In this document: piece by piece, positions 9,381 through 21,000 of the stretch
Layout: the number at the start of each line of letters is the position of its first letter
Position numbering within the stretch: position 1 is the stretch's first letter
Assembly: GCF_021725675.1 (NCBI RefSeq)
Contig: NZ_JAKJPO010000001.1
Location: forward strand, 62,001 to 126,000
From: Marilutibacter chinensis
GTDB taxonomy: Bacteria; Pseudomonadota; Gammaproteobacteria; Xanthomonadales; Xanthomonadaceae
DNA length: 64,000 nucleotides
Direction of reading: 5' to 3'
Position numbers and translations under genes: made by a program
Notes under the pieces: generated by a model
The model's database searches: none
Seen by the model: only the letters and a program-made list of their open reading frames with translations
What the model was told of the DNA's origin: nothing

Positions 9381-10295
9381 ATGCAGTTCAAGGATTACTA
9401 CGACACCCTCGGCGTCGAGCCAAGCGCCGGCGACGCCGAAATCAAGACCGCGTATCGCCGGCTGGCGCGCAAGTACCACCCCGACGTCAGCAAGGAGCCT
9501 GGCGCGGAAGAGAAGTTCAAGGCCGTCAACGAGGCCTACGAGGCGTTGCGGGACCCGGAAAAGCGCAAGGCCTACGACCAGTTGCGCGCACGCGGCTACC
9601 GGCCCGGCGACGAGGTGCAGCCGCCCCCCGGGGGGTTTGGCGGCGGCGGTTTCGACGGCGTCGATTTCGAGGAGATCTTCGCCGGTGGCGGTGCCGGCGG
9701 AGGGTTCAGCGATTTCTTCGAGAGCCTGTTCGGGCACGGACGCCGCGGCGGCGGTTTTGGCGGACCGGGGGCGGGACCACGCGGTCCGGCGCCGCGCGGC
9801 GATGTCCGGGCCAAGCTGGCGGTGCCGCTGGAGGCGGTCTACGACGGCGGCAGCGTGCGGATCTCGGTCAATGGCAAGACCCTCGACGTGCGCGTGCCGA
9901 AGGGCGTCCGCGAAGGGCAGGTCATCCGGCTGGCGGGGCAGGGCCGCGCCGATGGGCAGGGCGACCTGTTGCTGGAGATCGAGTACGCGGCGCACCCGCA
10001 GTTCGAGGTGGACGGACGCAACATCATCCACGTATTGCCGCTGGCGCCATGGGAGGCCGCGCTCGGCGCGACCCTGAGCGTGCCGACCCTGGGCGGGCCG
10101 GTCGAGGTCAAGGTGCCGGCGAACTCCGAGGCCGGCCGCAAGCTGCGCCTGCGCGGCCGCGGTCTGCCTGGGGTCGCGCCGGGCGACCAGATCGTCGAGC
10201 TGGAGGTGCTGGCGCCGCGCGCCGACAGCGATGCGCAGAAGAACGCCTATGCCGCATTGCGTGATGCCTTCGGCGACGGCTGGCGGCGGGCCTGA
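9381..10295 (+). CDS. DnaJ-class co-chaperone, CbpA-like
   Basis: A 304-residue class B J-domain protein that stimulates DnaK. The J domain (about 1-70) carries the HPD tripeptide in the ARKYHPDVSKEPGAEEKF context. A Gly/Phe-rich linker follows (about 85-145), then two DnaJ_C substrate-binding beta domains. It lacks the CxxCxGxG zinc repeats, which separates it from DnaJ proper and fits CbpA/DnaJ-like proteins of ~300 residues. AGGAG ten bases before ATG 9381 fixes the start. It lies downstream of hsp20, probably co-transcribed, and meets the response regulator gene convergently at a repeat. Confidence 0.92.
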   Translation: MQFKDYYDTLGVEPSAGDAEIKTAYRRLARKYHPDVSKEPGAEEKFKAVNEAYEALRDPEKRKAYDQLRARGYRPGDEVQPPPGGFGGGGFDGVDFEEIFAGGGAGGGFSDFFESLFGHGRRGGGFGGPGAGPRGPAPRGDVRAKLAVPLEAVYDGGSVRISVNGKTLDVRVPKGVREGQVIRLAGQGRADGQGDLLLEIEYAAHPQFEVDGRNIIHVLPLAPWEAALGATLSVPTLGGPVEVKVPANSEAGRKLRLRGRGLPGVAPGDQIVELEVLAPRADSDAQKNAYAALRDAFGDGWRRA

Positions 10296-10329
10296 ATCGG
10301 GCGCAGCCGGGACACCGTCGGGGATCGCC

Positions 10330-10388
10330 GCAGGAGCGGCGCAAGCTGCGACCAGGTGTCCCGCAATCGCGGCTTACGCCACTCCCGC
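10330..10388. repeat. Interspersed palindromic repeat, family B, copy 1 (convergent junction)
   Basis: GCAGGAGCGGCGCAAGCTGC at 10330-10349 is mirrored by ATCGCGGCTTACGCCACTCC at 10366-10385. It sits between the convergent stops of the DnaJ-like gene and the response regulator. The same sequence recurs at 35890-35957 and 49302-49368. It resembles the AGGAGCGGCGCAAGCCGCGA palindromes common in Xanthomonadaceae chromosomes. Confidence 0.85.
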
Positions 10389-10414
10389 GGGGTATGACGG
10401 TCGGTCGGCGGGGT

Positions 10415-10786
10415 TCATGCGCTCGCCGGCAGCAACTGCGCGATCACCTCGGCGAGGTCGCTTTCGGTGAAAGGCTTGGTGATGTAGGCCTTGGCGCCCT
10501 GGCGCATGCCCCAGACGCGATCGGTGTCCTGGTCCTTGGTGGTCACCAGGACTACCGGGATGTGCCGGGTGGCTTCGTCGCGGCAGATCGAGCGGGTCGC
10601 CTGGAAGCCGTTGAGGTTCGGCATCACCACGTCCATCAGCACGAGATCGGGCAGCTCGCGCTTCGCGGCGTCGACGCCGGCGGCGCCGTCCTCGGCGGTG
10701 ATCGCATCATGGCCGAGCTTCTCGACGATGCGGCGGATGCCCATCAGCTGCGAAGGTGAGTCGTCGACGATCAGGATGCGCGCCAT
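10415..10786 (-). CDS. Single-domain response regulator, PilH-like
   Basis: A 123-residue CheY-like receiver with no output domain. Acidic residues D8-D9, phospho-acceptor Asp52 (LVLMDVVMPNLNGFQATR) and the VTTKDQDTDRVWGMRQGAK and YITKPF motifs are all present. The MARILIVDDSP start and the TTKDQ.TDRVWG block closely resemble PilH, the twitching-motility regulator, but no other pil/chp genes are nearby, so the name is a family call. It is probably monocistronic, transcribed from the promoter at 10813-10840. Confidence 0.88.
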   Translation of the reverse strand: MARILIVDDSPSQLMGIRRIVEKLGHDAITAEDGAAGVDAAKRELPDLVLMDVVMPNLNGFQATRSICRDEATRHIPVVLVTTKDQDTDRVWGMRQGAKAYITKPFTESDLAEVIAQLLPASA

Positions 10787-10812
10787 AGTGGTCCCCCGGG
10801 AACGTGAGCCCG

Positions 10813-10840
10813 ATTGTAGCGGCGGGCGGTGACGCCGCAA
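10813..10840 (-). promoter_or_regulatory. Predicted sigma-70 promoter for the PilH-like regulator
   Basis: On the minus strand TTGCGG (10840-10835), a 16-bp spacer, then TACAAT (10818-10813), about 27 bp before the start codon of the response regulator. Confidence 0.5.
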
Positions 10841-10842
10841 GA

Positions 10843-11841
10843 TCAGTCGCCGAACGCGACCAGCGTCCGGCCGAACGAGCCGCCGCCGAGCATGGTCCGG
10901 AACACTTCCGGCAGGCCGTCCAGGCCGACCTCGCGGGTACAGATCCGGTCCAGGTGGCGCGGCTTCCAGTCGCTGGCCAGATGCTGCCAGACGGTCTGGC
11001 GGATATCGCGGGCGGTTCCGGCCGAGGCCACCCCGAGCAGGGACACGCCGCGGATGATGAACGGCATCACGGTGGTGTCCAGCGCGTGCGATGCGGCCAG
11101 ACCGGCGCTTGCGACGTTGCCGTAGGGTGCGGTCTGCGCGAGCAGGCTGGCCAGCATCGATCCGCCGACATTGTCGAGGCCGCCGCCGAAGCGCGCCGAT
11201 TCCATCGGCCGTTTCGTGGCCAGCGCGTCGCGGCCCAGGACCTCGCTCGCGCCGATCGACTTCAGATAGCCGGCCTGGTCGGCCTTGCCGCTGATCGCAT
11301 GAACCTCGTAGCCGGCGCGGCTGAAGATGTCCAGCGCCAGCGAACCGACGCCGCCGCTCGCGCCGGTGACCGCCAGCGGGCCCAGCTCGGGCGTCTGCCG
11401 GTTCTCGGTCATCCGCAGCAGCGCCAGCGCGGCGGTGAAACCCGCGGTACCGAGGATCATGCTCTCGCGCAGGCTCAGTCCGGACGGCAGCGGAATCGCC
11501 CACTTCGCCTCCAGGCGCGCGTACTGCGAGTAGCCGCCGTCGCGGGTTTCGCTGAGGCCGCAGCCGGTGACCAGCACCGCGTCGCCCTCGCGGAAGCCCG
11601 GATCGGTGGAGGCGACCACGTGGCCGGCCACATCGATGCCGCCGACCAGCGGGAAGCGGCGCAGGATCTTGCCTTCGCCGGTGCCGGCCAACGCGTCCTT
11701 GAAGTTGACCGACGAATACGCGGTCCTGATCACGAGCTCGCCGGGCGACAGGTCGTCCAGCGATACCTGCTCGATGCCGCTGCGATAGCCGTCGTCGTCG
11801 TCGTGGATCCGGAAGGCGTTGAAGGCGGTGGGGGCGCTCAT
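10843..11841 (-). CDS. Zinc-independent MDR oxidoreductase, YhdH/AcuI family
   Basis: A 332-residue medium-chain dehydrogenase/reductase of the YhdH/AcuI type, whose characterised members reduce acrylyl-CoA to propionyl-CoA with NADPH. Seen: SSVNFKDALAGTGEGKI near the N terminus, GIDVAGHV, and the nucleotide-binding VTGASGGVGSLALDIFSRAGY with a following SGKAD that fits NADP preference. The catalytic zinc ligands of alcohol dehydrogenases are absent. The length matches the family (about 325-335). The substrate here is inferred from the family only. It stands alone between the response regulator and the LOG gene. Confidence 0.85.
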   Translation of the reverse strand: MSAPTAFNAFRIHDDDDGYRSGIEQVSLDDLSPGELVIRTAYSSVNFKDALAGTGEGKILRRFPLVGGIDVAGHVVASTDPGFREGDAVLVTGCGLSETRDGGYSQYARLEAKWAIPLPSGLSLRESMILGTAGFTAALALLRMTENRQTPELGPLAVTGASGGVGSLALDIFSRAGYEVHAISGKADQAGYLKSIGASEVLGRDALATKRPMESARFGGGLDNVGGSMLASLLAQTAPYGNVASAGLAASHALDTTVMPFIIRGVSLLGVASAGTARDIRQTVWQHLASDWKPRHLDRICTREVGLDGLPEVFRTMLGGGSFGRTLVAFGD

Positions 11842-11907
11842 TGCGGGTTCCTTGTCGCAGTCGGAGGAGAAGCCGGTCCGGTCAGGCTGCCCGGTCCGGC
11901 TGTCGGA

Positions 11908-12501
11908 TCATCTCAGCGACCTGCGCCGCTTCTCGTCCATCCATTTGCTGGCCTGGGCCGGCGTGTAGTCGCGCATCCATGCCAGCATCGCAGGGATGTC
12001 CTCGCCGTGCCACAGGTCGGCGCGCTGGTCGGGGTGCAGGAAGCGCTCCTCGACCATGCGGTCGACCATCGCGATCAACGGCGAATAGAAGTCCTCCACG
12101 TCGAGGAACGCACAGGGCTTGTTGCCGATGCCGAGCTGGCGCCAGGTCAGCATCTCGAACATCTCGTCGAGGGTGCCGAAGCCGCCAGGCAGGGCGACGA
12201 AGCCGTCGGCGAGGTCGAACATGCGCGCCTTGCGCTCGTGCATCGAGCCGACCACTTCGAGCCGGGTCACGCCCCGGTGCGCGACTTCCCAGTTGACCAG
12301 TTGCTCGGGAATCACGCCGATGACCTCGCCACCGGCCTCCAGCACCGCGTCGGCGACCGTGCCCATCAGGCCGACATTGCCTCCGCCGTAGACCAGGGCC
12401 AGTCCTTCCTTCGCCAGTTGCGTGCCAAGCGCGATCGCGCGTTCGGTGTAGGTCTGACGCGAGCCGGCGTTGGAACCACAGTAGACGCAGACGCTTTTCA
12501 T
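11908..12501 (-). CDS. LOG family protein (nucleoside-monophosphate phosphoribohydrolase)
   Basis: A 197-residue Rossmann-fold protein of the LOG/TIGR00730 family. It carries the diagnostic PGGFGTLDE motif (around residues 105-112) and GGGNVGLMG near 40-48. Members hydrolyse cytokinin riboside 5'-monophosphates or, in bacteria, AMP and related nucleotides at the N-glycosidic bond. The conserved Arg before the motif (MHERKARMF) is present. The start ATG at 12501 gives MKSVCVYCGSN, the family N terminus. The gene is separated from lpd by a 253-bp repeat-rich gap. Confidence 0.9.
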   Translation of the reverse strand: MKSVCVYCGSNAGSRQTYTERAIALGTQLAKEGLALVYGGGNVGLMGTVADAVLEAGGEVIGVIPEQLVNWEVAHRGVTRLEVVGSMHERKARMFDLADGFVALPGGFGTLDEMFEMLTWRQLGIGNKPCAFLDVEDFYSPLIAMVDRMVEERFLHPDQRADLWHGEDIPAMLAWMRDYTPAQASKWMDEKRRRSLR

Positions 12502-12580
12502 CGGTCAATGGTGAGCGGTAACGGGCAGGGAATAAAAGCCAAAAAGCGGAACGCCGTGCTTCCTCTGCTTTTGCCCCAGC

Positions 12581-12737
12581 CTCCAAGTTGGGACGGTTCG
12601 CGCCACAGGCGCGAAAGGGCGGGGATGGCGGCATGCACAAGCCCAAGGTCGCGAAGCAAACTTGGGGGGCGGTCCGCGCCATGGGCGCGGAATGGCGGTG
12701 TGATCCGGGGCCCAAGGTTCGCGCAGCGAACCTTGGG
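12581..12737. repeat. Two degenerate tandem units of a structured repeat, family D
   Basis: Each unit has a short hairpin with a 3-base loop (12597-12615, TTCGCGCC-ACA-GGCGCGAA; 12673-12691, TCCGCGCC-ATG-GGCGCGGA), a GGCGG-rich spacer, then a longer hairpin. The second unit's long hairpin is perfect: CCCAAGGTTCGC 12711-12722, loop GCA, GCGAACCTTGGG 12726-12737; the first unit's (12642-12666) is decayed. An inverted copy lies at 35771-35880. This fills the lpd-LOG gap. I see no gene in it. Confidence 0.75.
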
Positions 12738-12741
12738 TTCA

Positions 12742-15566
<2,825 letters not shown>

Positions 15567-15620
15567 GGGGCGGGCATCCTGGATTGCTTGGAATGTGGGT
15601 CGGTGGGCGGAGGCGGGAGG

Positions 15621-18443
15621 CTATTCGGGGCTGGCGTCGCCCTGGAGCGGATTGACGAGCGCGTCGGCGACAAGCTGGGCCTGTTCGGCGACATGGTCCG
15701 CATAGTGACCCGCCGCCGGTGAAGGCGAGCGCAGGCGCCCGGCATAGTGCAGGGTCTGCTTGCCCTGCAGGCAGTGGATCAGATGGTGGCGGATCTGGTA
15801 CCAGGCGCCCTGGTTCTGCGGTTCCTCCTGGCACCAGACCACGTCGGTGGCCTTGGAGAAGCGCTTGAGCTCGGCCGACAGCAGCGCCCGCGGGAATGGA
15901 TACAACTGCTCGACTCGGACGATCGCCACGTCCTCCAGCTCGTCCTTCTGCGACTGTTCCAGCAGGTCGTAATAGACCTTTCCGCCGCAGACCACCACAC
16001 GCTTGACCTTCTTCGGGTCGGCGGCGTTGTCCGGGATCAGGTGCTGGAACTCACCGTCGGCCAGTTCGTCGAGGGTCGAGACGGCGAGCTTGTGGCGCAG
16101 TAGCGACTTCGGCGTCATCACCACCAGCGGCTTGCGCGTGGTCATGCGCATCTGCCGGCGGATCATGTGATAGGCCTGCGCCGGGGTGGTCGGCGTACAG
16201 ACGATCATGTTCTCCAGCGCGCACAGCTGCAGGAAACGCTCCAGCCGCGCGGAGCTGTGTTCGGGGCCCTGGCCCTCGTAGCCGTGCGGCAGGAACAGGG
16301 CCAGCCCGCACAGGCGGCCCCACTTGGCCTCGCCGGAGGCGATGAACTGGTCGATCACGACCTGGGCGCCGTTGGCGAAATCGCCGAACTGGGCTTCCCA
16401 GATGTCCAGCGTCATCGGGTCGGTGGTCGAGTAGCCGTATTCGAAGCCCATCACCGCTTCCTCGCTCAGCAGCGAATCGATGATGGTCACGTCCGACGGC
16501 GTGTCCACCAGCCGGCGCAGCGGCAGGATGTACTCGTCGGTGTTCTGCTCGTGCAGGATCGCGTGGCGGTGGAAGAACGTGCCGCGACCGCAGTCCTGGC
16601 CGACCAGGCGCAGCTTGTAGCCCTCGTCGAGCAGGGTCGCGTAGGCCAGGTTCTCGGCGAAGCCCCAGTCGCCTGGCTGGTCGCCGGCGGCCATCTTGCG
16701 GCGGTCGTCGTAGATCTTGGCCACGCGCGGGTGCAGCTTGACGGTGTCCGGTACCTCGTTGATCGTCTCGGCCAGCCTGCGCAGCTTGTCGCCGTCGAAG
16801 GAGGTGTCGACCGGGTCGCTGAGCTTGCCCTTGAGGAAGCTCGGCCAGTCGATGGTGAACTCGTCGGACTTGGTTTCGGCCAGCTCGGTGGTGACCTCGC
16901 CGGCGTCGAGACGGTCGCGGTTGGCGTCGACCAGAGCCTGCACCTCGTCGGCCGACAGCGTGCCCTCGTTGACCAGCCGCTCGGCGTAGATCGCGCGCGG
17001 GGTCGGGTGCTTGCGGATCTTCTGGTACATCAGCGGCTGGGTCGCCGCCGGCTCGTCGGCCTCGTTGTGGCCGTGGCGGCGGTAGCAGACCAGGTCGATC
17101 ACCACGTCCTTGCCGAAGGTGTTGCGGAAGTCCAGCGCCAGCTCGGCGCAGAACACGACCGCTTCGGGATCGTCGCCGTTCACGTGCAGGATCGGCGCGC
17201 CGACCATCTTCGCCACGTCGGTGCAGTACAGCGTCGAGCGCGCGTCCTGGCGGTCGCTGGTGGTGAAGCCGACCTGGTTGTTGATCACGATGTGGACGGT
17301 ACCGCCGACCGCGAAGCCGCGCGCCTGCGACATCTGGAACAGCTCCATCACCACGCCCTGGCCGGCGAACGCGGCATCGCCGTGCATCAGCACCGGCAGC
17401 ACCTGCGCACGACCGGCTTCGCCGCGACGGACCTGGCGCGAGCGCACGCTGCCGGCGACCACCGGATCGACGATCTCCAGGTGCGAGGGATTGAACGCCA
17501 GCGCGAGGTGGACCGGCCCGCCCGGTGTCGCGATGTCGGCGGAGAAGCCCATGTGGTACTTCACGTCGCCGGTGTGGGCACGGTCGCCCTGCGGGTGCTC
17601 GAACTTGCCTTCGAACTCGTCGAACAGCTGCCGCGGCGGCTTGCCGAGCGTGTTGACCAGCACGTTGAGGCGGCCGCGATGGGCCATGCCGACGACCACG
17701 TCCTGCACGCCGTTGGAGCCGGCGCGGCGGATCAGGCTGTCCATCAGCGGGATCAGGCTGTCGCCGCCTTCCAGCGAGAAGCGCTTCTGGCCCACGTACT
17801 TCGTGCCGAGATAGCGCTCCAGGCCCTCGGCCGCGGTCAACCGCTCGAGGATCCGCTTGCTGTCGTCGCTGCTGCGGCTGAAACGGCCACCGGCCTTCTC
17901 CAGCCGCTCGTAGACCCAGCGGCGCTGCTCGGCGTCGGAGATGTGCATGAACTCGGCGCCGATCGGGCCGGTGTAGGTGGCCTTGAGCAGGTCGAGCAGC
18001 TCGCCCAGCTTCATCCGTTCCCTGCCGGCGACGCCGCCGGTGCTGAACTCGGAGGAGAAATCGCTCCTGCTCAGGCGGTGGAACGGCAGGTCGAGGTCCG
18101 GAGCCTCCGGCTTCTCGAGCATGCCGAGCGGATCGATGTCGGCCGCCAGGTGGCCGCGCGAACGGTAGGCGGTGATCAGGCGTCCCACCGAGCGTTCGCG
18201 CTCGTCGCCGCTGCCCGGCGCGCCGGCCTTGCCGACGTTGCGGGCGGCCATGGCGATGCTGTCGAGGACGGCCGAGTGCGGCAGATCGCCGGCTTCACGC
18301 CCCTTGAAGCCGTCGAAATAGGCTTTCCACTTGGGCCCGACGCTGTCGGGATCGACCAGATACTGCTCGTACAGGTCTTCGATGTAGGCGCCGTTGGCGC
18401 CCAGTTGCGACGACTGGGAGAACTGCTTCAGGAGGCTGTCCAC
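15621..18443 (-). CDS. sucA: 2-oxoglutarate dehydrogenase E1 component
   Basis: A 940-residue thiamine-diphosphate decarboxylase, first enzyme of the OGDH complex. The N-terminal segment (SQLGANGAYIEDLYEQYLVDPDSV) is the E1o-specific region. The TPP/Mg site includes HGDAAFAGQGVVMELFQMSQ and INNQVGFTTS. The transketolase-like pyrimidine domain follows in the second half. The start is GTG 18443; no in-frame ATG lies close by and no strong ribosome-binding site is visible, so a slightly different start is possible. First gene of sucA-sucB-lpd. Confidence 0.96.
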   Translation of the reverse strand: MDSLLKQFSQSSQLGANGAYIEDLYEQYLVDPDSVGPKWKAYFDGFKGREAGDLPHSAVLDSIAMAARNVGKAGAPGSGDERERSVGRLITAYRSRGHLAADIDPLGMLEKPEAPDLDLPFHRLSRSDFSSEFSTGGVAGRERMKLGELLDLLKATYTGPIGAEFMHISDAEQRRWVYERLEKAGGRFSRSSDDSKRILERLTAAEGLERYLGTKYVGQKRFSLEGGDSLIPLMDSLIRRAGSNGVQDVVVGMAHRGRLNVLVNTLGKPPRQLFDEFEGKFEHPQGDRAHTGDVKYHMGFSADIATPGGPVHLALAFNPSHLEIVDPVVAGSVRSRQVRRGEAGRAQVLPVLMHGDAAFAGQGVVMELFQMSQARGFAVGGTVHIVINNQVGFTTSDRQDARSTLYCTDVAKMVGAPILHVNGDDPEAVVFCAELALDFRNTFGKDVVIDLVCYRRHGHNEADEPAATQPLMYQKIRKHPTPRAIYAERLVNEGTLSADEVQALVDANRDRLDAGEVTTELAETKSDEFTIDWPSFLKGKLSDPVDTSFDGDKLRRLAETINEVPDTVKLHPRVAKIYDDRRKMAAGDQPGDWGFAENLAYATLLDEGYKLRLVGQDCGRGTFFHRHAILHEQNTDEYILPLRRLVDTPSDVTIIDSLLSEEAVMGFEYGYSTTDPMTLDIWEAQFGDFANGAQVVIDQFIASGEAKWGRLCGLALFLPHGYEGQGPEHSSARLERFLQLCALENMIVCTPTTPAQAYHMIRRQMRMTTRKPLVVMTPKSLLRHKLAVSTLDELADGEFQHLIPDNAADPKKVKRVVVCGGKVYYDLLEQSQKDELEDVAIVRVEQLYPFPRALLSAELKRFSKATDVVWCQEEPQNQGAWYQIRHHLIHCLQGKQTLHYAGRLRSPSPAAGHYADHVAEQAQLVADALVNPLQGDASPE

Positions 18444-18521
18444 GATGGCATCGGGAAACTCGAGGGGAAGGATCGGGCCGTTCGGGGCGCAAATCGCACC
18501 TTAACGGGGGCCAAGCGCAAA

Positions 18522-18527
18522 ATTATA
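18522..18527 (-). promoter_or_regulatory. Perfect -10 box upstream of sucA
   Basis: TATAAT on the minus strand, about 80 bp before the sucA start codon, with no good -35 at 17 bp (GCCGCC), which suggests dependence on an activator. The rest of the 305-bp gap 18444-18748 between sucA and the GNAT gene shows no ORF, repeat or clear terminator. Confidence 0.4.
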
Positions 18528-18748
18528 ACGGCAGCAGGGGGGGCGGCGGCCACCACCAAAGTCGAAAACGGCGGGCAATGTGTGGTCGCGGGTCATCCGA
18601 CGCTCAGGGAACCGCCGGGTCTGCCCGCGACGGTCGCGACGGATGGCGCGACTTCGGGCCGGGCAGGCGGGCGGTCGAGTCCGCGAAATCGGCTCCGGTC
18701 GCGAGCCGGTTCCGCGTTTCAGGATCCGGCATCCGGTCGGCGCTCCAC

Positions 18749-19663
18749 TCAGATTCCCAGCGCGCGGAACTCGGTGCACGGGCGGGCGCGCTCCCAGACT
18801 TCCTGGAACGCGGCACGCAGCTGGCGGGCGCGGCCAGGCGAATCGAGCCGGGTCTCGCCTTCGAACCGGTGGCCCAGCGAGCGGTAGTACCAGCCCCCGC
18901 GATCGTTGACCGCGTAGGCGCCGGCGAAATCGCGGTCGACCGGCTCCTCGACCACGCGGAAGCCGATCGCCGACGGCAGGCGCTGCGACAGTGCGATCAA
19001 GGGCGCCTGCTCCCGCTGCGGCGACTGCGGGTCCTGCAACAGGATCCGCAGTTCGCCACCGGCGACCGCGAACCGGCGGAAGGCCGCCATCAGCTCGGGC
19101 CGGTCGAGCAGCCCCGGGTCGAGTTCCCGCGTGTACAGGCGCAGTTCGCGGCGGGCGGTGGCGACCAGCCCCAGCATCGCCGCCAACGCCGTCTCCCGGT
19201 CGGCAACCGGATTGGGACCGTCGATCACGCGGCGCATGGCCTGGTGCTGGATGCCGGCCTCCTCGAAGCGCGGCCCTTCGGGCAGGAAGCCATGACGCAG
19301 GTAGAACGCGATCGCGTCGGCCTGGGCGTGCAAGGACACCGCCCGCCAGTGGTGGGCCCGGGCGCGCTCGATCAGGGCCGCCAGCAGGGCGTCGCCGACC
19401 CCGCGACCGCGCCACTCGGACAGCACCGCCATCCGGCCGATCCGCCGCTCCGGGGTCAGCCGGCCGGTACCGATCGGCCGTCCCACGCCGTCGCGGGCGA
19501 GGACGTGATCGCACAGCGGGTCCAGTGCGTCGAGCTCGATCTCGGCCGGAACGCCCTGTTCGCGGACGAATACCGTCTCGCGGACCGCGCGCAGGTCGGG
19601 CAGGGCTGCCGCGTAGTCCACCGCCTCGACGGTGAAGGCGGCGCTGTCGTCCACCGCGCTCAT
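18749..19663 (-). CDS. GNAT acetyltransferase with extra C-terminal domain
   Basis: A 304-residue protein. Residues ~10-145 form a GNAT fold: REQGVPAEIELDALDPLCDHVLA, then the acetyl-CoA loop WRGRGVGDALLAALIERAR (R/QxxGxG/A motif). The remaining ~155 residues form a second domain rich in Arg and aromatic residues (ARRELRLYTRELDPGLLDRPE, DRGGWYYRSLGHRFEGE). It looks like the DUF7931-type extension found on Xanthomonadaceae GNAT proteins. The start overlaps the stop of roxA by ATGA, so translation is probably coupled. Substrate unknown; linkage to a ribosomal oxygenase makes a ribosome or stress role possible but unproven. Confidence 0.82.
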   Translation of the reverse strand: MSAVDDSAAFTVEAVDYAAALPDLRAVRETVFVREQGVPAEIELDALDPLCDHVLARDGVGRPIGTGRLTPERRIGRMAVLSEWRGRGVGDALLAALIERARAHHWRAVSLHAQADAIAFYLRHGFLPEGPRFEEAGIQHQAMRRVIDGPNPVADRETALAAMLGLVATARRELRLYTRELDPGLLDRPELMAAFRRFAVAGGELRILLQDPQSPQREQAPLIALSQRLPSAIGFRVVEEPVDRDFAGAYAVNDRGGWYYRSLGHRFEGETRLDSPGRARQLRAAFQEVWERARPCTEFRALGI

Positions 19664-21000
19664 GTCGCGCTCCCGCCGGCCGGTCCGTCGCCAGATGGAC
19701 CGTCGGATGGCAGGTAGCTGGCGCCGTTGCCGCCGTCCTCGTCGTCGACGCGCAACTGGTAATGACCGGCGCGGAACAACTCGAACACGCAGTCACGCCC
19801 GGCCTGCGACAACGCGCGGTAGTCCTGGCCGTCCAGCGAGCGCTGGTTCGCGATCCGTGCCGCGTCGCGGGAGGACAGGGCATGGGCCTGGCCGTTGACG
19901 TAGAGGCGCGCACCACGGCGGGCCCGGCGCCAAGCCATCCGCGACCATGGATGGCGATCGAGCACCGCGCCCTGTTCGAGGTCCCATTCGACTTCGATCC
20001 GGGAGTACTCGGGGCCGCCGGCCATCACCTCGCCGGCGCTGCGGTAGAGGGTGATGAAGCGGCCGAACCAGTCACCGAGGCGTTCGGGGTCGTTCATCCG
20101 CAGCATGTTCAGTGCCTCGACCGCGCGGTTCATCGCCGCGGTGTCGATCTCGGCCGGGTCGGCGGGCGGGGCGAGATCGGGATCGCGGTAGCGCTGCGAT
20201 TCGTCGGCATCGGCCGCCAGGGTGTCGACGAAATCGCCGAGCAGTTCGGCCGCCGAAGGCGCGCGCATGCCGACCGAGAACGTCAGGCAGGCGTCCTCGG
20301 CGACGCCGTGGTGCGGCACGCCCGGCGGCAGGTAGAGCATGTCGCCGGGACCGAGCACCCAGTCGTGGGTCGGGCTGAACTCGCGCAGCAGCTTCAGTTC
20401 GGTGTCGTTGCGGAAGTCCAGCGGCGGCTCGCCCCGGCCCAGGGCCGCGGAGGCATCGATCTGCCAGCGGCGGTGGCCCTGGGCCTGCAGCAGGAACACG
20501 TCGTACTGGTCGACATGGGCGCCGACCGAGCCGCCGGGCGCGGCGAACGAGACCATGATGTCGTCGATGCGCCAGCGCGGCAGGAAGTCGAAATGGTCGA
20601 GCAAAGAGGCGACGTCGGCATCCCATTTGTCGACGTCCTGGACCAGCAGGGTCCAGTCCTGGTGCGGCATGCCCGGGAACTCGTCCTCGCGGAACGGCCC
20701 GCTGCGCAGTTGCCAGCGGTCGCCGGCGCGGTCGTGGCTGACGATCCGCGAAAGCGCGAGCTCCTCGCAGGCCAGCCCGGCGAGATCCTCGGGCTGGATC
20801 GGGGAGACGAAATCCGGGAAGGCGTTGCGGATCAGCAGCGGCCGTTTCTGCCAGTAGTCGCGCAGGAAATCGACCGGCGCCATTCCCAGCGGCGGCAGGG
20901 CGCGGGCGTCGATTTCGAACGGCGGGGCAGCGGCAGTGCGGCGGGTCTCCGCGCGCGTGCGGGCGGTCTTGGGGCTGGGTCGGGCGGTCTTCCGGTTCAT
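19660..21000 (-). CDS. roxA: JmjC/cupin ribosomal protein hydroxylase, RoxA (YcfD)-like
   Basis: A 446-residue 2-oxoglutarate/Fe(II) oxygenase of the YcfD family, whose E. coli member hydroxylates an arginine of ribosomal protein L16 (uL16). The double-stranded beta helix shows the HxD...H triad: HVDQYDVFLLQAQGHRRW and, later, LPPGVPHHGVAEDACLTFSVG. The family WQKRPLLIRNAFP and QDWTLLVQDVDKW blocks are present. It is longer than E. coli YcfD (373) because of an Arg/Ala-rich N terminus of ~30 residues and a low-complexity tail. The start at 21000 overlaps the VOC stop by ATGA; the stop overlaps the GNAT start in the same way. Confidence 0.88.
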   Translation of the reverse strand: MNRKTARPSPKTARTRAETRRTAAAPPFEIDARALPPLGMAPVDFLRDYWQKRPLLIRNAFPDFVSPIQPEDLAGLACEELALSRIVSHDRAGDRWQLRSGPFREDEFPGMPHQDWTLLVQDVDKWDADVASLLDHFDFLPRWRIDDIMVSFAAPGGSVGAHVDQYDVFLLQAQGHRRWQIDASAALGRGEPPLDFRNDTELKLLREFSPTHDWVLGPGDMLYLPPGVPHHGVAEDACLTFSVGMRAPSAAELLGDFVDTLAADADESQRYRDPDLAPPADPAEIDTAAMNRAVEALNMLRMNDPERLGDWFGRFITLYRSAGEVMAGGPEYSRIEVEWDLEQGAVLDRHPWSRMAWRRARRGARLYVNGQAHALSSRDAARIANQRSLDGQDYRALSQAGRDCVFELFRAGHYQLRVDDEDGGNGASYLPSDGPSGDGPAGGSAT

